Source: Flavobacterium panacagri
GTDB lineage: Bacteria > Bacteroidota > Bacteroidia > Flavobacteriales > Flavobacteriaceae
Direction: 5' to 3'
NCBI RefSeq assembly: GCF_030378165.1
Contig: NZ_CP119766.1
Coordinates: forward strand, 3,906,001 to 3,970,000
Length of the DNA stretch: 64,000 bases
How positions within the stretch are numbered: position 1 is the stretch's first letter; each line of letters starts with the position of its first letter. Of the stretch, positions 1 to 8,436 are shown piece after piece. The translations under genes were made by a program, and so were the position numbers. The notes under the pieces were generated by a model. That model ran no database searches and was not told the origin of the DNA. It saw nothing but the letters and a program-made list of their open reading frames with translations.

Positions 1-821
1 GCTTGCGGCTAAGTGTTGAGAAACTAAAAGCCGGACTTTCCAACTGGAAAATGCACATTATCGTCCAGTTGACAACCTTTTTGTTTTTTCCTCTGATTGT
101 TTTAGCATTTCGCCCCTTGTTTGTCAATAACGGTTTCGAGCTGCTTTGGCTGGGTGTCTTTTTTCTGGCAGCTTTACCATCAACAGTATCCTCTTCTGTG
201 GTCATGGTTTCCATCGCGAAGGGAAACATTCCCGCAGCCATTTTCAATGCGAGTATTTCCAGTTTGATTGGAGTAGTGGTTACGCCGCTCTGGGTTGGGC
301 TGTTTATAGCTTCTGCAACAGGTGATTTTGATGTTACTCATATTGCCATAAAGTTGATTGTACAAGTCTTACTGCCTGTCATTATTGGCATAAGCCTCAA
401 TTCCCGTTTCGGTGCCATTGCTGAAAAATACAAGAAACAGCTCAAATATTTCGATCAGGCAGTTATTCTAACGATTATTTACACGTCGTTTTGCAAATCA
501 TTTTCCGAACATCTTTTTGAAGGCTTTACCGCCCTTGAACTTGCTGGGCTAGCCACAGGAATGATGGTCTTGTTTTTTGCCGTATTCCTCTGTGTTGGAC
601 TACTCAGTCGCCTGTTTGGTTTTTCAGATGAAGACCGTATTACGGTCTTATTTTGCGGATCTAAAAAGTCATTGGTACACGGCACCGTCATGTCAAAAGT
701 ACTCTTTCAGCATAGTACTATCACCGGTATCGTATTACTGCCACTGATGCTTTATCATGCCTTACAATTGATTGCAGCGAGTATCATCGCTCAAGGCATG
801 GCTCGACGAAAAGAAGTATAA
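1..821 (+). CDS. Bile acid:sodium symporter family transporter (5' truncated by window edge)
   Basis: Predicted inner-membrane solute transporter of the SBF-like (YfeH/PF13593) branch of the bile acid:sodium symporters. The reading frame is open to the left edge with no credible start, so the N-terminal part is outside the window. About 272 residues remain of a usual 320-340. They form alternating hydrophobic helices. A conserved C-terminal segment GSKKSLVHGT (near residues 220-229) resembles the KS(L/V)..G motif of this family and supports the call. The substrate cannot be told from sequence; family members have been linked to organic anions and similar solutes. It is followed by a 140-bp gap and then an Lrp-type regulator in the same direction. 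Confidence 0.75.
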   Translation, partial: LRLSVEKLKAGLSNWKMHIIVQLTTFLFFPLIVLAFRPLFVNNGFELLWLGVFFLAALPSTVSSSVVMVSIAKGNIPAAIFNASISSLIGVVVTPLWVGLFIASATGDFDVTHIAIKLIVQVLLPVIIGISLNSRFGAIAEKYKKQLKYFDQAVILTIIYTSFCKSFSEHLFEGFTALELAGLATGMMVLFFAVFLCVGLLSRLFGFSDEDRITVLFCGSKKSLVHGTVMSKVLFQHSTITGIVLLPLMLYHALQLIAASIIAQGMARRKEV

Positions 822-961
822 TTTTTGTTTTATGAAATTAAGTGCAGGTTATTATGTTTTTATTTGGTGTAAAATAGGGTTTTTGTGTTGTTTTTAGTTG
901 TATTTAAAGAATTTTATTCTAATTTAGAAATAAATTAAACCTATTTAAAGTAAAAAATTCA

Positions 962-1414
962 ATGGAACAGATAGATGATATTGATCTTCAGTTATTAAAT
1001 ATACTTCACGATAATTCTAAATACACAGTAAAAGAACTAGCAAAGATGGTAAATCTTTCGGCATCGCCTGTTTTTGAGCGAATTAAAAGATTGGAGAACA
1101 ATGGTTATATTAAGAAGTATATAGCCTTGCTGGATGCAGAAAAACTAAATAGGGGATTCATCGTTTTCTGTAATATCAAATTGAAACAGCACGATCGTAA
1201 TATTGGAAATCAGTTTGTTAGTGATATTATGAAAATAGAAGAAATTGTAGAATGTTATAATATTTCAGGAGATTACGATTTTTTAATGAAAGTTTCTGCC
1301 AAAGACATGAAGCATTATCAGGATTTTGTTTTTAATAAATTAGGCTCAGTTGAAAGTATTGGCAGTACCCAAAGTACCTTTGTTATGTCGGAGATAAAAA
1401 ACATGTATGGATAG
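962..1414 (+). CDS. Lrp/AsnC family transcriptional regulator
   Basis: Feast/famine DNA-binding regulator of 150 aa, the usual length. The N-terminal winged helix-turn-helix (about residues 4-60; IDLQLLNILHDNSKYTVKEL, then a SASPVFERIKRLE recognition helix) is followed by an AsnC-type ligand-binding RAM domain (about 68-145) with the typical SGDYDFLMKV strand. Such proteins form octamers and respond to amino acids. The transporter just upstream could be its target or only a neighbour. The ATG at 962 is the first start in frame and aligns with the usual Lrp N-terminus. Confidence 0.9.
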   Translation: MEQIDDIDLQLLNILHDNSKYTVKELAKMVNLSASPVFERIKRLENNGYIKKYIALLDAEKLNRGFIVFCNIKLKQHDRNIGNQFVSDIMKIEEIVECYNISGDYDFLMKVSAKDMKHYQDFVFNKLGSVESIGSTQSTFVMSEIKNMYG

Positions 1415-1438
1415 TTGTAGTGTCTGACTTTTATTGGC

Positions 1439-1450
1439 TTTTGTGACCTC
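1439..1450. other. Partial att core, possible relic attachment site
   Basis: TTTTGTGACCTC is identical to the first 12 of the 19 bases of the prophage att core (8349-8367 and 46645-46663), in the same orientation. It is followed by tandem AAATTCACAC repeats. It could be the distal att site of an older element once integrated at the same tRNA-Arg. The match is short, so chance cannot be fully excluded. Confidence 0.4.
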
Positions 1451-1784
1451 TACGATACAAATTCACACAAATTCACACAAATTTTATGCATGATTTAAAG
1501 AAATTAGCTTACTTTCAAGTGAATTTGTAAGATAATTTTTAAATTGTTATTTGTAAATGGTTTGGCTGTCCTGAAGAGGTTAAATGTGAAAAACGTTAAT
1601 TAAACATGATTTCGAATTTTACAATAATAATTTGAAGTAAAATTGTTGATCGTAAATTTATAAACTAAAACTAAAAATAAGCAGATCAAAATTTAGTGAT
1701 AATAATTAACGGAACTAAGTGAAATTTAATTTTACGATAAAGCGCTAATGAAAGAATTTAAGTATCTACAATTTCAGTTTTATA

Positions 1785-1824
1785 AAAAAGAGCTTTTAAA
1801 TACTAATATTTAAAAGCTCTTTTT
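1785..1824. terminator. Bidirectional intrinsic terminator
   Basis: An 18-bp perfect inverted repeat (1785-1802 and 807-824 of the same kilobase) with a 4-nt loop (CTAA). A-rich and T-rich flanks give a U-tract in either direction. It would end the leftward SDR transcript (1885-2649) and any rightward transcript from the Lrp side. Confidence 0.8.
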
Positions 1825-1884
1825 TATAAATGCGCAATCAAATTCTTTATGCTTATTAGAGAGGCTAGTTGTATTTATAATTAT

Positions 1885-2649
1885 TTAGATAAGTTCAAAT
1901 CCTCCTCCGACATGTAAGACCGTTCCATGAACATAGCTGGCTTCATCTGAACTTAAAAAAAGACTTCCCTGTGCTACCTCTTTCACATCACCCAATCTTC
2001 CAACTAAACTCATTTTTGGAATGATATCTTCTTCGGTAAGATTTTGACTCTCTAAAGCTGCAGTCAGCATAGGAGTTTTTATTGCACCGGGGGCTAAAGA
2101 ATTAATTCTGATTCCTTTTACGCCATATTCAAATGCTGCAGCTTTTGTTAATCCTTCCACACCATGTTTGAAAGCTTGGTAAGAGGGATTTCCAACTGTA
2201 GGTTTAAATGCATTTATAGAAGATATATTTACAATCGATCCGCCATTTCCCTGCGTCATAAATTGGCGAAGTTCGTATTTCATGCAAAGTGCTGTTCCTT
2301 TTAAATCAACAGCTTGAAGACGGTCATAATATTCTTCATCCAAATCATGAAATGGATTGTTATCCGGCTTAAGAGCAGCATTGTTTACTGCACAATCTAG
2401 CCTCCCATAGGTATCAACCGTAAATTTTATCATTGCTTCAACCTGTTTTGTGTCTGAGATATCTACTTTACAAAAAGCTGCTTCACCACCCATTGTTCTA
2501 ATTTGTTCAACAACTTTATTGCCTTGTTCTTCATTAAAATCAGCAACAATTACTTTTGCACCTTCCTGTGCAAACAATTCAGCAGTTGCTTTACCCATTC
2601 CCATTGCTGCACCAGTTATCAGTGCAACTTTATTTGAAAGTCTATTCAT
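1885..2649 (-). CDS. SDR family NAD(P)-dependent oxidoreductase
   Basis: Classical short-chain dehydrogenase/reductase of 254 aa. The N-terminal Rossmann motif is TGAAMGMG (canonical TGxxxGxG; the usual I of GIG is M). It has the NNA motif, a catalytic Ser in the NISS strand, and the active-site pair Y-x3-K in PSYQAFKHG, then the PGAIKTPM segment. It resembles the glucose-1-dehydrogenase/FabG-like group; the substrate is unknown. It is divergent from the AraC gene at 2841 with 191 bp between, the usual layout for a regulator and its target. Confidence 0.9.
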   Translation of the reverse strand: MNRLSNKVALITGAAMGMGKATAELFAQEGAKVIVADFNEEQGNKVVEQIRTMGGEAAFCKVDISDTKQVEAMIKFTVDTYGRLDCAVNNAALKPDNNPFHDLDEEYYDRLQAVDLKGTALCMKYELRQFMTQGNGGSIVNISSINAFKPTVGNPSYQAFKHGVEGLTKAAAFEYGVKGIRINSLAPGAIKTPMLTAALESQNLTEEDIIPKMSLVGRLGDVKEVAQGSLFLSSDEASYVHGTVLHVGGGFELI

Positions 2650-2840
2650 TATATATGTATTAATAGTTTATTATTTTTGACTTAAAATATAGCCGCTGTT
2701 TCTTTCTGACTGCAAGTTTCTCTTTCGCATCAAAAAGTGGCATCTTATCTTTAAGATCATTTATAAGTAAAGATAAAGTCAAAAAAAAGCCTATTTTTGA
2801 TAAAAAGATATATTTTTTTGATAAAAAAACATGATTTAAT

Positions 2841-3722
2841 ATGAGTAAGAGCATTCCCTTATTAGCAATCGATGATATCACACAAGGAGAAAGCGTAGCT
2901 TGGAATACTCATGATTATTATGTTACAGAAGGCCGGGTTGATAACTTTATACGATACTTTCCATTACGCCAGAATTGTTACATGATATCAATATGCACCT
3001 CAGGTTTTTTAAAAATCAGAATAAATGGTGAAGAAGCTGTTTTAGAGGTTAGCACTTTAGCCACATTTACTCCTGCAACAATAATTGAAGTAATAGAGAT
3101 GTCAAAGGACTACAGATGTCATTTGGTGATATTCATTAAAAGCTTTCTGACTGAGACTCTCAGCAATATATATTTTCTGGAAAGATTTTATTTTCTAAAT
3201 AACATTGGCTTATTTAATTTTAAATTAGAGAATAAAATGTATTCTAATCTTTTATCAGAGATAAATGGGATAATAGATAGACAAAAAGAAAAAACACATC
3301 CTTTCAGGAGAGATATTATTAGAAATCTAATTATCATTTTGCTATATGAAACAGAGAACATATTGCAACAACAGAGTTTAGGCCAAAATTTAGAAAATAG
3401 CTATGGTAAGGAGAAAGTCTTTTCAGATTTTAAAGAACTGCTGCACAAGAAATTTTATATGGAAAGGAAAGTTGCCTATTATTCTAATAAGCTCAATGTA
3501 ACAACACAAGTACTGACAAAAATAGTGACGGAATATACAGGACGGGGAGCAAAGGAACATATTGAGGAGATGGTGCTTTCGCAGGCAAAAGTATTTTTAA
3601 AATCGGGGAATTATAATGTTTCGGAAACGGCTTCGATGCTTTACTATAGTAATCTGGAAGAGTTTAGCCGATTCTTTAAAAAAAAGACGGGTCTTACACC
3701 TCTGAAGTTTTCAAAAAAATAA
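2841..3722 (+). CDS. AraC family transcriptional regulator
   Basis: 293 aa. The N-terminal part (about 1-185) is a cupin-like sensor region without a clear family match. The C-terminal part (about 195-293) carries the two helix-turn-helices of AraC/XylS proteins, including ASMLYYSNLEEFSRFFKKKT and the family signature end GLTPLKFSK. It lies divergently to the SDR gene at 1885-2649 and probably regulates it. The intergenic sequence is very AT-rich and I see no exact TAnnTTTG box in it. Confidence 0.88.
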   Translation: MSKSIPLLAIDDITQGESVAWNTHDYYVTEGRVDNFIRYFPLRQNCYMISICTSGFLKIRINGEEAVLEVSTLATFTPATIIEVIEMSKDYRCHLVIFIKSFLTETLSNIYFLERFYFLNNIGLFNFKLENKMYSNLLSEINGIIDRQKEKTHPFRRDIIRNLIIILLYETENILQQQSLGQNLENSYGKEKVFSDFKELLHKKFYMERKVAYYSNKLNVTTQVLTKIVTEYTGRGAKEHIEEMVLSQAKVFLKSGNYNVSETASMLYYSNLEEFSRFFKKKTGLTPLKFSKK

Positions 3723-3935
3723 ACAAAAAGTAGTTTTTATGTATTCAGTTAATTTAGGAACCAATGATGACCGATTATTAAATTTAAATGTGAAGAGGAT
3801 CTTTTAGTATTAAGTAAAAAAATCAGGTTAATCCATATGAATCGTTAAAATGGATAAGTCTTTCAGACTTATGGATAAGCCGCCTGGATAATAGCAGTCT
3901 ACATTTGTATTAATAATATTAATAACAAAAAAGAC

Positions 3936-4754
3936 ATGGCAAAAACAGTTTTTATAACCGGCGCATCCCGCGGTTTTGGTAAATTATGGACAGAAGCTCT
4001 ATTACAAAAAGGATACAATGTAGCTGCAACGGCTAGAAATATCAGTTCACTGGATGAATTGGCAGATAAATACAACGGTAAGATTCTGCCTCTTGAATTG
4101 GATGTGACAGACCGCAACAGTGTTTTTAAAACAGTTGAGAGAGTTAAAGAGCATTTTGGAAGCATAGACATTTTGATTAACAATGCGGGATATGGTCTAT
4201 TTGGCACTTTAGAAGAAAATACGGAAGAAGAGGTTCGCCAGCAGATGGAGACCAATTTTTTCGGACTGGTATGGGTTACACAGGCTGTAGTGCCTATTAT
4301 GCGCGAACAGGGCAGGGGACATATTATTCAGCTGTCAAGTGCTTTAGGGCTCATTTCTTTTCCTACTTTAGGGGTTTACAGCGCTTCTAAATTTGCGGTG
4401 GAAGGACTAAGCGAAAGTCTGGCGGCAGAGGTTAAAGGTTTTGGCATCAAAGTAACTATCGTGGAGCCAAATGAATTTTCAACTGAGTGGGGTGGAGCTT
4501 CAGCAAAATCATCTTCGGCACTGCCGGTTTATGAAAATGTAAGAACTGAATTTTTTGCACTTTTATCGGATGATTTAGTCGGAATACCTGAAGCTACAGT
4601 GCCTGCGGTGTTGAAGCTTATAGAAAGCAAAAATCCACCGCTGCGCCTATTTCTTGGAAAAGCTGGTTTTCCTATGGTGAAATATGCCTATGAGAACCGT
4701 TTTTCAGAATGGGAATCCTGGTCCGAAATAGCCAATGCGGCTCATGGGAAGTAA
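3936..4754 (+). CDS. SDR family oxidoreductase
   Basis: 272 aa short-chain dehydrogenase of the extended-C-terminus type common in flavobacteria. It shows TGASRGFG cofactor motif, NNAGYG, catalytic Ser in QLSSALG and the Y-x3-K pair in YSASKFAVEG. The segment after the active site (VEPNEFSTEWGG) matches the retinol/steroid-dehydrogenase-like SDRs. The substrate is unknown. It is the first gene of an apparent unit with the AraC gene at 4816 (61-bp gap). Confidence 0.9.
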   Translation: MAKTVFITGASRGFGKLWTEALLQKGYNVAATARNISSLDELADKYNGKILPLELDVTDRNSVFKTVERVKEHFGSIDILINNAGYGLFGTLEENTEEEVRQQMETNFFGLVWVTQAVVPIMREQGRGHIIQLSSALGLISFPTLGVYSASKFAVEGLSESLAAEVKGFGIKVTIVEPNEFSTEWGGASAKSSSALPVYENVRTEFFALLSDDLVGIPEATVPAVLKLIESKNPPLRLFLGKAGFPMVKYAYENRFSEWESWSEIANAAHGK

Positions 4755-4815
4755 CATCAAATTAATTTAATCAAACTGCGCCCTTATCGGCGCGGTTTTC
4801 AATATTTAAGAAGAC

Positions 4816-5706
4816 ATGGAACATTTTAAGCATCTGGCTGATATGCACCGCTCTATAGGACTTCCGCTGCCGGAAGATCCTCTGTTTAGTCTGGTGCACT
4901 GCAATACCGCCTGTACAATGGCAGCAAATGAGTTTACTACAGATTTTTACATGATAGGTTTTAAAAAACTTAAAAATGGAGAGATTATTTATGGACGCAC
5001 AAAGTACGATCATGATACCGGCAGTATGATGTTTCTAAAACCCAGGCAGATTATTCAGTTCAATCAGGTAGAGCATGAAGAAGATGCCTTTCTGCTTTTT
5101 ATTCATGAAGATTATTTTCTGGGGCATCATCTTCATCAGCAAATAAACAAATATTCCTATTTTGATTACAAAACAAATGAAGCGCTGTTTCTTTCTCCGA
5201 AAGAAGAAAGCGTTGTCTGGGATATTTTTCATAAAATTAAAATGGAATACTACGATAATATCGATGACTATAGTAAAGATATTATTCTGACTTATATCGA
5301 ATCGATGCTGCAGTATGCCCAAAGGTTTTATAAGAGGCAGTTTATAAATCGAAAGGAAATTTCTGGAAAAACAGTTTCTAGATTCAATGAAACATTGAAA
5401 TCTTTTAATAAGAATGATATTAAAAAAAAAGGAATCCCTACAGTCAGTGCCGTTTCTTCTCTTTTGAATTTATCGCCCCGCTACATGAGCGACCTGCTAA
5501 AACAGGAGACGGGCAAGACGGCAATGGAGCTTATCCATATCTATCTGATTAATGAAGCTAAAAATCAGTTAAAAGCCAATAATGATCTTACTGTTTCAGA
5601 GGTGGCTTATGATTTGGGCTTTGAAAGCCTGCCTTCTTTTTCAAGATTATTCAAGAAAGAAACAGGACTCAGTCCCAATGAATTTAAAAAGAGTTTTTTA
5701 AACTGA
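4816..5706 (+). CDS. AraC family transcriptional regulator
   Basis: 296 aa. The N-terminal cupin-like sensor half (about 20-150) is followed by a C-terminal double helix-turn-helix (about 205-296) with TVSEVAYDLGFESLPSFSRL and the GLSPNEFKKS ending typical of AraC proteins. It is 61 bp downstream of an SDR gene in the same direction and probably controls it. This is the second SDR/AraC pair within 4 kb. The two AraC proteins differ clearly in sequence, so this is not a recent tandem duplication. Confidence 0.9.
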   Translation: MEHFKHLADMHRSIGLPLPEDPLFSLVHCNTACTMAANEFTTDFYMIGFKKLKNGEIIYGRTKYDHDTGSMMFLKPRQIIQFNQVEHEEDAFLLFIHEDYFLGHHLHQQINKYSYFDYKTNEALFLSPKEESVVWDIFHKIKMEYYDNIDDYSKDIILTYIESMLQYAQRFYKRQFINRKEISGKTVSRFNETLKSFNKNDIKKKGIPTVSAVSSLLNLSPRYMSDLLKQETGKTAMELIHIYLINEAKNQLKANNDLTVSEVAYDLGFESLPSFSRLFKKETGLSPNEFKKSFLN

Positions 5707-6179
5707 AAAACTGGTTCTGAATATTTCCTGAACAAATAATTTTTTTCTCGCTTTTAGAATCTGATTTTCTGAATTGTTAAGTTATCCTCAATGGTGTCAT
5801 AGGCATTAATTTTCCAATAGTCCCAAACAAGGACATAGGCTTGGTCTTAATAAGGAAGGACTGCTATTTCCAAAGGTTGTAAAGAGCTGGCTTTAAATAT
5901 TGCCAGAAAATAAAAATTTAATTTTAGGGCAAAATTTTTAACATTGAAACTTGGCTGTTAAAACTGTACTGATCTGTAAAAGCATAAAATTAAAATGCAT
6001 ATTTTTATTTAAAAACGAGAAAGTCTTGTCAAATTGTTAGGTTTTTTGTTTTGGGTTCGTTATTATATTGAAAAAAGGTAAAATGATGGAGAAAAATTTA
6101 TAAGTTCTGTTTTTGAATTTAGAATGGATTGATCTTGTTTTAAACCTTGAATTATAAAAACAAACTTTAAAACTGCACA
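5707..6179. other. Intergenic region without recognised content
   Basis: 473 bp between the AraC gene and the TlpA-like gene. AT-rich, several stop codons in each frame, no tRNA-like fold, no strong hairpin with a U-tract. It presumably holds the promoter of the downstream secreted protein, but I see no exact TAnnTTTG box. Confidence 0.5.
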
Positions 6180-7679
6180 ATGAATTACATTAAAACTTCA
6201 GTATTTATTACTCTGCTTTTTCTGGCAGCTGTTGAAAGCTATGGACAAAACAAATTTAAAAAGATTGACAAATTAAGCCAGAAGCAGGTAATGGCCCAGA
6301 TGGATTCTTTACTGAATACAAAATCTGCCAAGGATACAGCATCAGTAAAAACATTATTATCTTCCCTAAAAGAGCATAAAGAGGAGCGTTATGTAAAGAT
6401 CGCAAGAATGTATTATATAAAAATAGGCGATAAACAAACAGCAGATTTAATATATAATAATCTGGTTTTGAAATTCCCTAAAGGATCTACGGCAAGACAG
6501 GTTGCAGCTGATAACATATTTAAGCTTGAAACGGGCTTGGAAAAAGAAAATGCGTACAGAAGATGGATTAAAGATTTTCCATTGGACAGATTTCCGGATG
6601 AACGTCTGACAAATGATTATGTCGCATCAAGCACTGCCGGCACATATGCTAAGGAAGGAAATTACCAGAAAGCATTTGAGTTCTGCGGCAAACTGCAGGA
6701 AACTTTCTGGAAAAGCAGCGGTCTTTCAGGCGTAATCAGTACTTTATACGCTAAGGAGCATTATTCTGAAGCTCTTGTGTTAATGGAAGAGTCAGTAAGA
6801 TGCAGCAAAATTTATATCGATAATCCTGACGACAAATCCAATGAGGCAGGATTTGCCAGATTAGGATATTATTCGCTGCTTCCAATGTATGCCGATTTAT
6901 TATTAAAAAATAATAAAAAGAACCAGGCAATGCTTGTTTTAGATGAATATGATAAGAATGCAAAAAAGAAATCTGATTCAGGCACTTTTACATATGCCAA
7001 AATTCTGGTATCTCTTCAAAATGAAGATAAAGCTTTTGAAGTACTGCAAACGGCTATTACATCTGGGAAAGCAAGCAAAGATATTGAGGCTTTATTTCAT
7101 ACTTTATACTTAAAGAATAAAGGTGACGAGACGGCTTATTCGAATTATATGAAGGATGTTAGCAGTGCACAGTCTAAATTTTTAAAAGAAAAACTAGCTT
7201 CTGAGATAATTAAGGAAAAAGCGCCCGCATTCACGCTTCGTGATGTTGACGGTAATACTGTAAGTTTGAGTGATTACAGCGGCAAAGTTGTTATTCTTGA
7301 TTTTTGGGCTACCTGGTGCGGTCCATGTAAAAAATCTTTTCCAGCTATGCAGATGGCCATAAATAAATATGCCAGCGATAAAACGGTAGAATTTCTTTTT
7401 ATCCATACTTGGGAAAAGACAAAAAATGATCCAGCTGTAGAAGCGAAAGATTACATTACTGCTAATAAGTACAGTTTTAAAGTGCTGATGGATTTAAAAA
7501 ACCCAAAAACAGGAGACAATAAAGTAGTTTCTGCTTATGGAGCGCAAGGTATACCTGCTAAGTTTATTGTGGACGGCAATGGTTTTATCCGGTTTAAGCT
7601 GACAGGTTTTACAGGTTCCAATGAAGCTGCAGTAGAAGAATTAAGCACAATAGTAGATCTGGTTAAAAAGAATCAGTAA
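6180..7679 (+). CDS. Secreted TlpA family thioredoxin-like protein with helical repeat region
   Basis: 499 aa periplasmic or surface protein. Residues 1-22 form a Sec signal peptide ending near SYG-QN. Residues about 30-340 are helical and tetratricopeptide-like (paired helices, EGNYQKAFEF-type units). The C-terminal thioredoxin fold (about 350-495) has the redox motif WCGPC with C380 and C383, then the cis-Pro loop GIPAKFIVDG. TlpA/ResA proteins of Bacteroidota keep periplasmic cysteines reduced or act in surface-protein maturation; the target here is unknown. It stands alone, with a terminator downstream at 7998. Confidence 0.85.
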   Translation: MNYIKTSVFITLLFLAAVESYGQNKFKKIDKLSQKQVMAQMDSLLNTKSAKDTASVKTLLSSLKEHKEERYVKIARMYYIKIGDKQTADLIYNNLVLKFPKGSTARQVAADNIFKLETGLEKENAYRRWIKDFPLDRFPDERLTNDYVASSTAGTYAKEGNYQKAFEFCGKLQETFWKSSGLSGVISTLYAKEHYSEALVLMEESVRCSKIYIDNPDDKSNEAGFARLGYYSLLPMYADLLLKNNKKNQAMLVLDEYDKNAKKKSDSGTFTYAKILVSLQNEDKAFEVLQTAITSGKASKDIEALFHTLYLKNKGDETAYSNYMKDVSSAQSKFLKEKLASEIIKEKAPAFTLRDVDGNTVSLSDYSGKVVILDFWATWCGPCKKSFPAMQMAINKYASDKTVEFLFIHTWEKTKNDPAVEAKDYITANKYSFKVLMDLKNPKTGDNKVVSAYGAQGIPAKFIVDGNGFIRFKLTGFTGSNEAAVEELSTIVDLVKKNQ

Positions 7680-7997
7680 TTGACAAAGCATCTGTCTGCT
7701 TGGCTCATGCTTCAAATTTAGGAAACTAGGATTTCTAATTTTCAACGTATTCAAAAAGAGAGATGTAAGCAAAAAAGTGAAGATGAGCATTAATGTTTGT
7801 CTTTTTATTTAATATTTTTTCATTGAATATCTCTTACCATGGTGCTATTCTTTCTATTTTGATACGATCCATAATAGAAAAAACTCACAAACATCTTTAA
7901 AATTCACTTAGCTTTTAATAGGTGATAAAGTATCAAATTTCATTTTGGAAAAGTGGTTATTAAAATTGATTAGCCAATAAGCTGTTTGCATATTATT

Positions 7998-8030
7998 TAA
8001 AGCTTCAGAGTATATCTGAAGCTTTATTTT
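7998..8030 (+). terminator. Intrinsic terminator
   Basis: 12-bp perfect stem (TAAAGCTTCAGA, loop GTATA, complementary arm ending 8026) followed by a run of T. It lies 320 bp after the TlpA-like stop codon. Confidence 0.75.
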
Positions 8031-8181
8031 TTACAAAGGATCAAAATATGTTTCAGTATAAACAGCTGTTATTGTTTTTTTTTGTAAGAATGGCATTCAG
8101 GCAGATGAGTAGGAAGCTAAAATTATTTTGGAATTATTATATTTAGTATCAAAAATTAAAGAAATTGACCAATTTTTACCT

Positions 8182-8197
8182 CTCTCGCTAGCGAGAG
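8182..8197. repeat. 16-bp perfect palindrome
   Basis: CTCTCGCTAGCGAGAG reads the same on both strands. It is much GC-richer than its surroundings. It could be a protein-binding site or a hairpin end of a lost element. Confidence 0.55.
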
Positions 8198-8233
8198 CTT
8201 CTAGCTCGTTAACACTTATTTGTAAAGTTTCAC

Positions 8234-8272
8234 ACTAAAATATATTGGGAAGTTTGTGGGGAAGTTTTGAAA
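8234..8272 (-). pseudogene. Relic of a phage-type integrase 5' end (with arm-type sites)
   Basis: Read on the minus strand this stretch encodes FQNFPTNFPIYFS, against FQNFPINFPMNFS at residues 8-20 of the intact prophage integrase. At DNA level 34 of 39 bases match 46496-46534. It has no start codon in frame and the frame stops a few codons later, so only the beginning remains. It lies 77 bp left of the att core and outside the prophage; the intact copy lies 111 bp from its core. Because the integrase start overlaps its own arm-type binding repeats, this could be kept as DNA sites only, but the position fits the tRNA-side end of an older element. Confidence 0.6.
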
Positions 8273-8320
8273 AAATTATTTCATCACAGATAGTTCAATT
8301 AGCAAATAATTAGACATAAA

Positions 8321-8352
8321 AAAAATCCCATTTCGTTAGAAATGGGATTTTT
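8321..8352. terminator. Intrinsic terminator abutting attL
   Basis: 14-bp perfect stem (AAAAATCCCATTTC, loop GTTA, complementary arm ending 8352). In the prophage-free arrangement this hairpin would stand directly after the 3' end of tRNA-Arg on the minus strand, followed by a U-tract, so it probably was the tRNA terminator before the prophage separated the two by 38 kb. Confidence 0.75.
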
Positions 8353-8367
8353 GTGACCTCGACTGGA
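8349..8367. other. attL core
   Basis: TTTTGTGACCTCGACTGGA, identical to 46645-46663 inside the 3' end of tRNA-Arg. The preceding and following bases differ between the two copies, which sets the core at 19 bp. Confidence 0.9.
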
Positions 8368-8386
8368 AACAAACATACGGTGTAAA

Positions 8387-8436
8387 GTGTTGTAAATCAA
8401 TGTTCGTATTCATGTATTGGGAAATTTATGGGAACT
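8387..8436 (+). repeat. Left-end repeat copy A (candidate integrase arm sites)
   Basis: 50-bp segment about 70% identical to 9393-9442, aligned without gaps. Its right half carries the double motif TTGGGAAATTTATGGGAAC, which resembles the TTGGGAAGTTT repeats within the integrase start (46507-46534). Such paired direct repeats near the core are typical of arm-type sites bound by the N-terminal domain of tyrosine integrases. Confidence 0.55.

Larger units (their letters stand above)
1415..1884. other. Gene-free interval with partial att core and terminator
   Basis: No convincing coding sequence is visible. The interval starts with a 12-bp partial copy of the prophage att core (1439-1450), followed by two tandem copies of AAATTCACAC (about 1461-1480). 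It ends with a strong bidirectional hairpin (1785-1824). The middle is AT-rich with no feature that I recognise. Confidence 0.6.
7680..8348. other. Gene-free junction zone left of attL
   Basis: 669 bp without a supported gene. It holds, in order: a terminator for the TlpA-like gene, a 16-bp palindrome (8182-8197), a relic of an integrase 5' end (8234-8272), and a second terminator that abuts the att core. The content fits a boundary scarred by repeated integration. Confidence 0.6.

Noticed and set aside
3936..5706. Recent duplication of the SDR/AraC pair at 1885-3722
   Set aside because: The SDR proteins belong to different subgroups and the AraC proteins differ throughout; gene orientation also differs.
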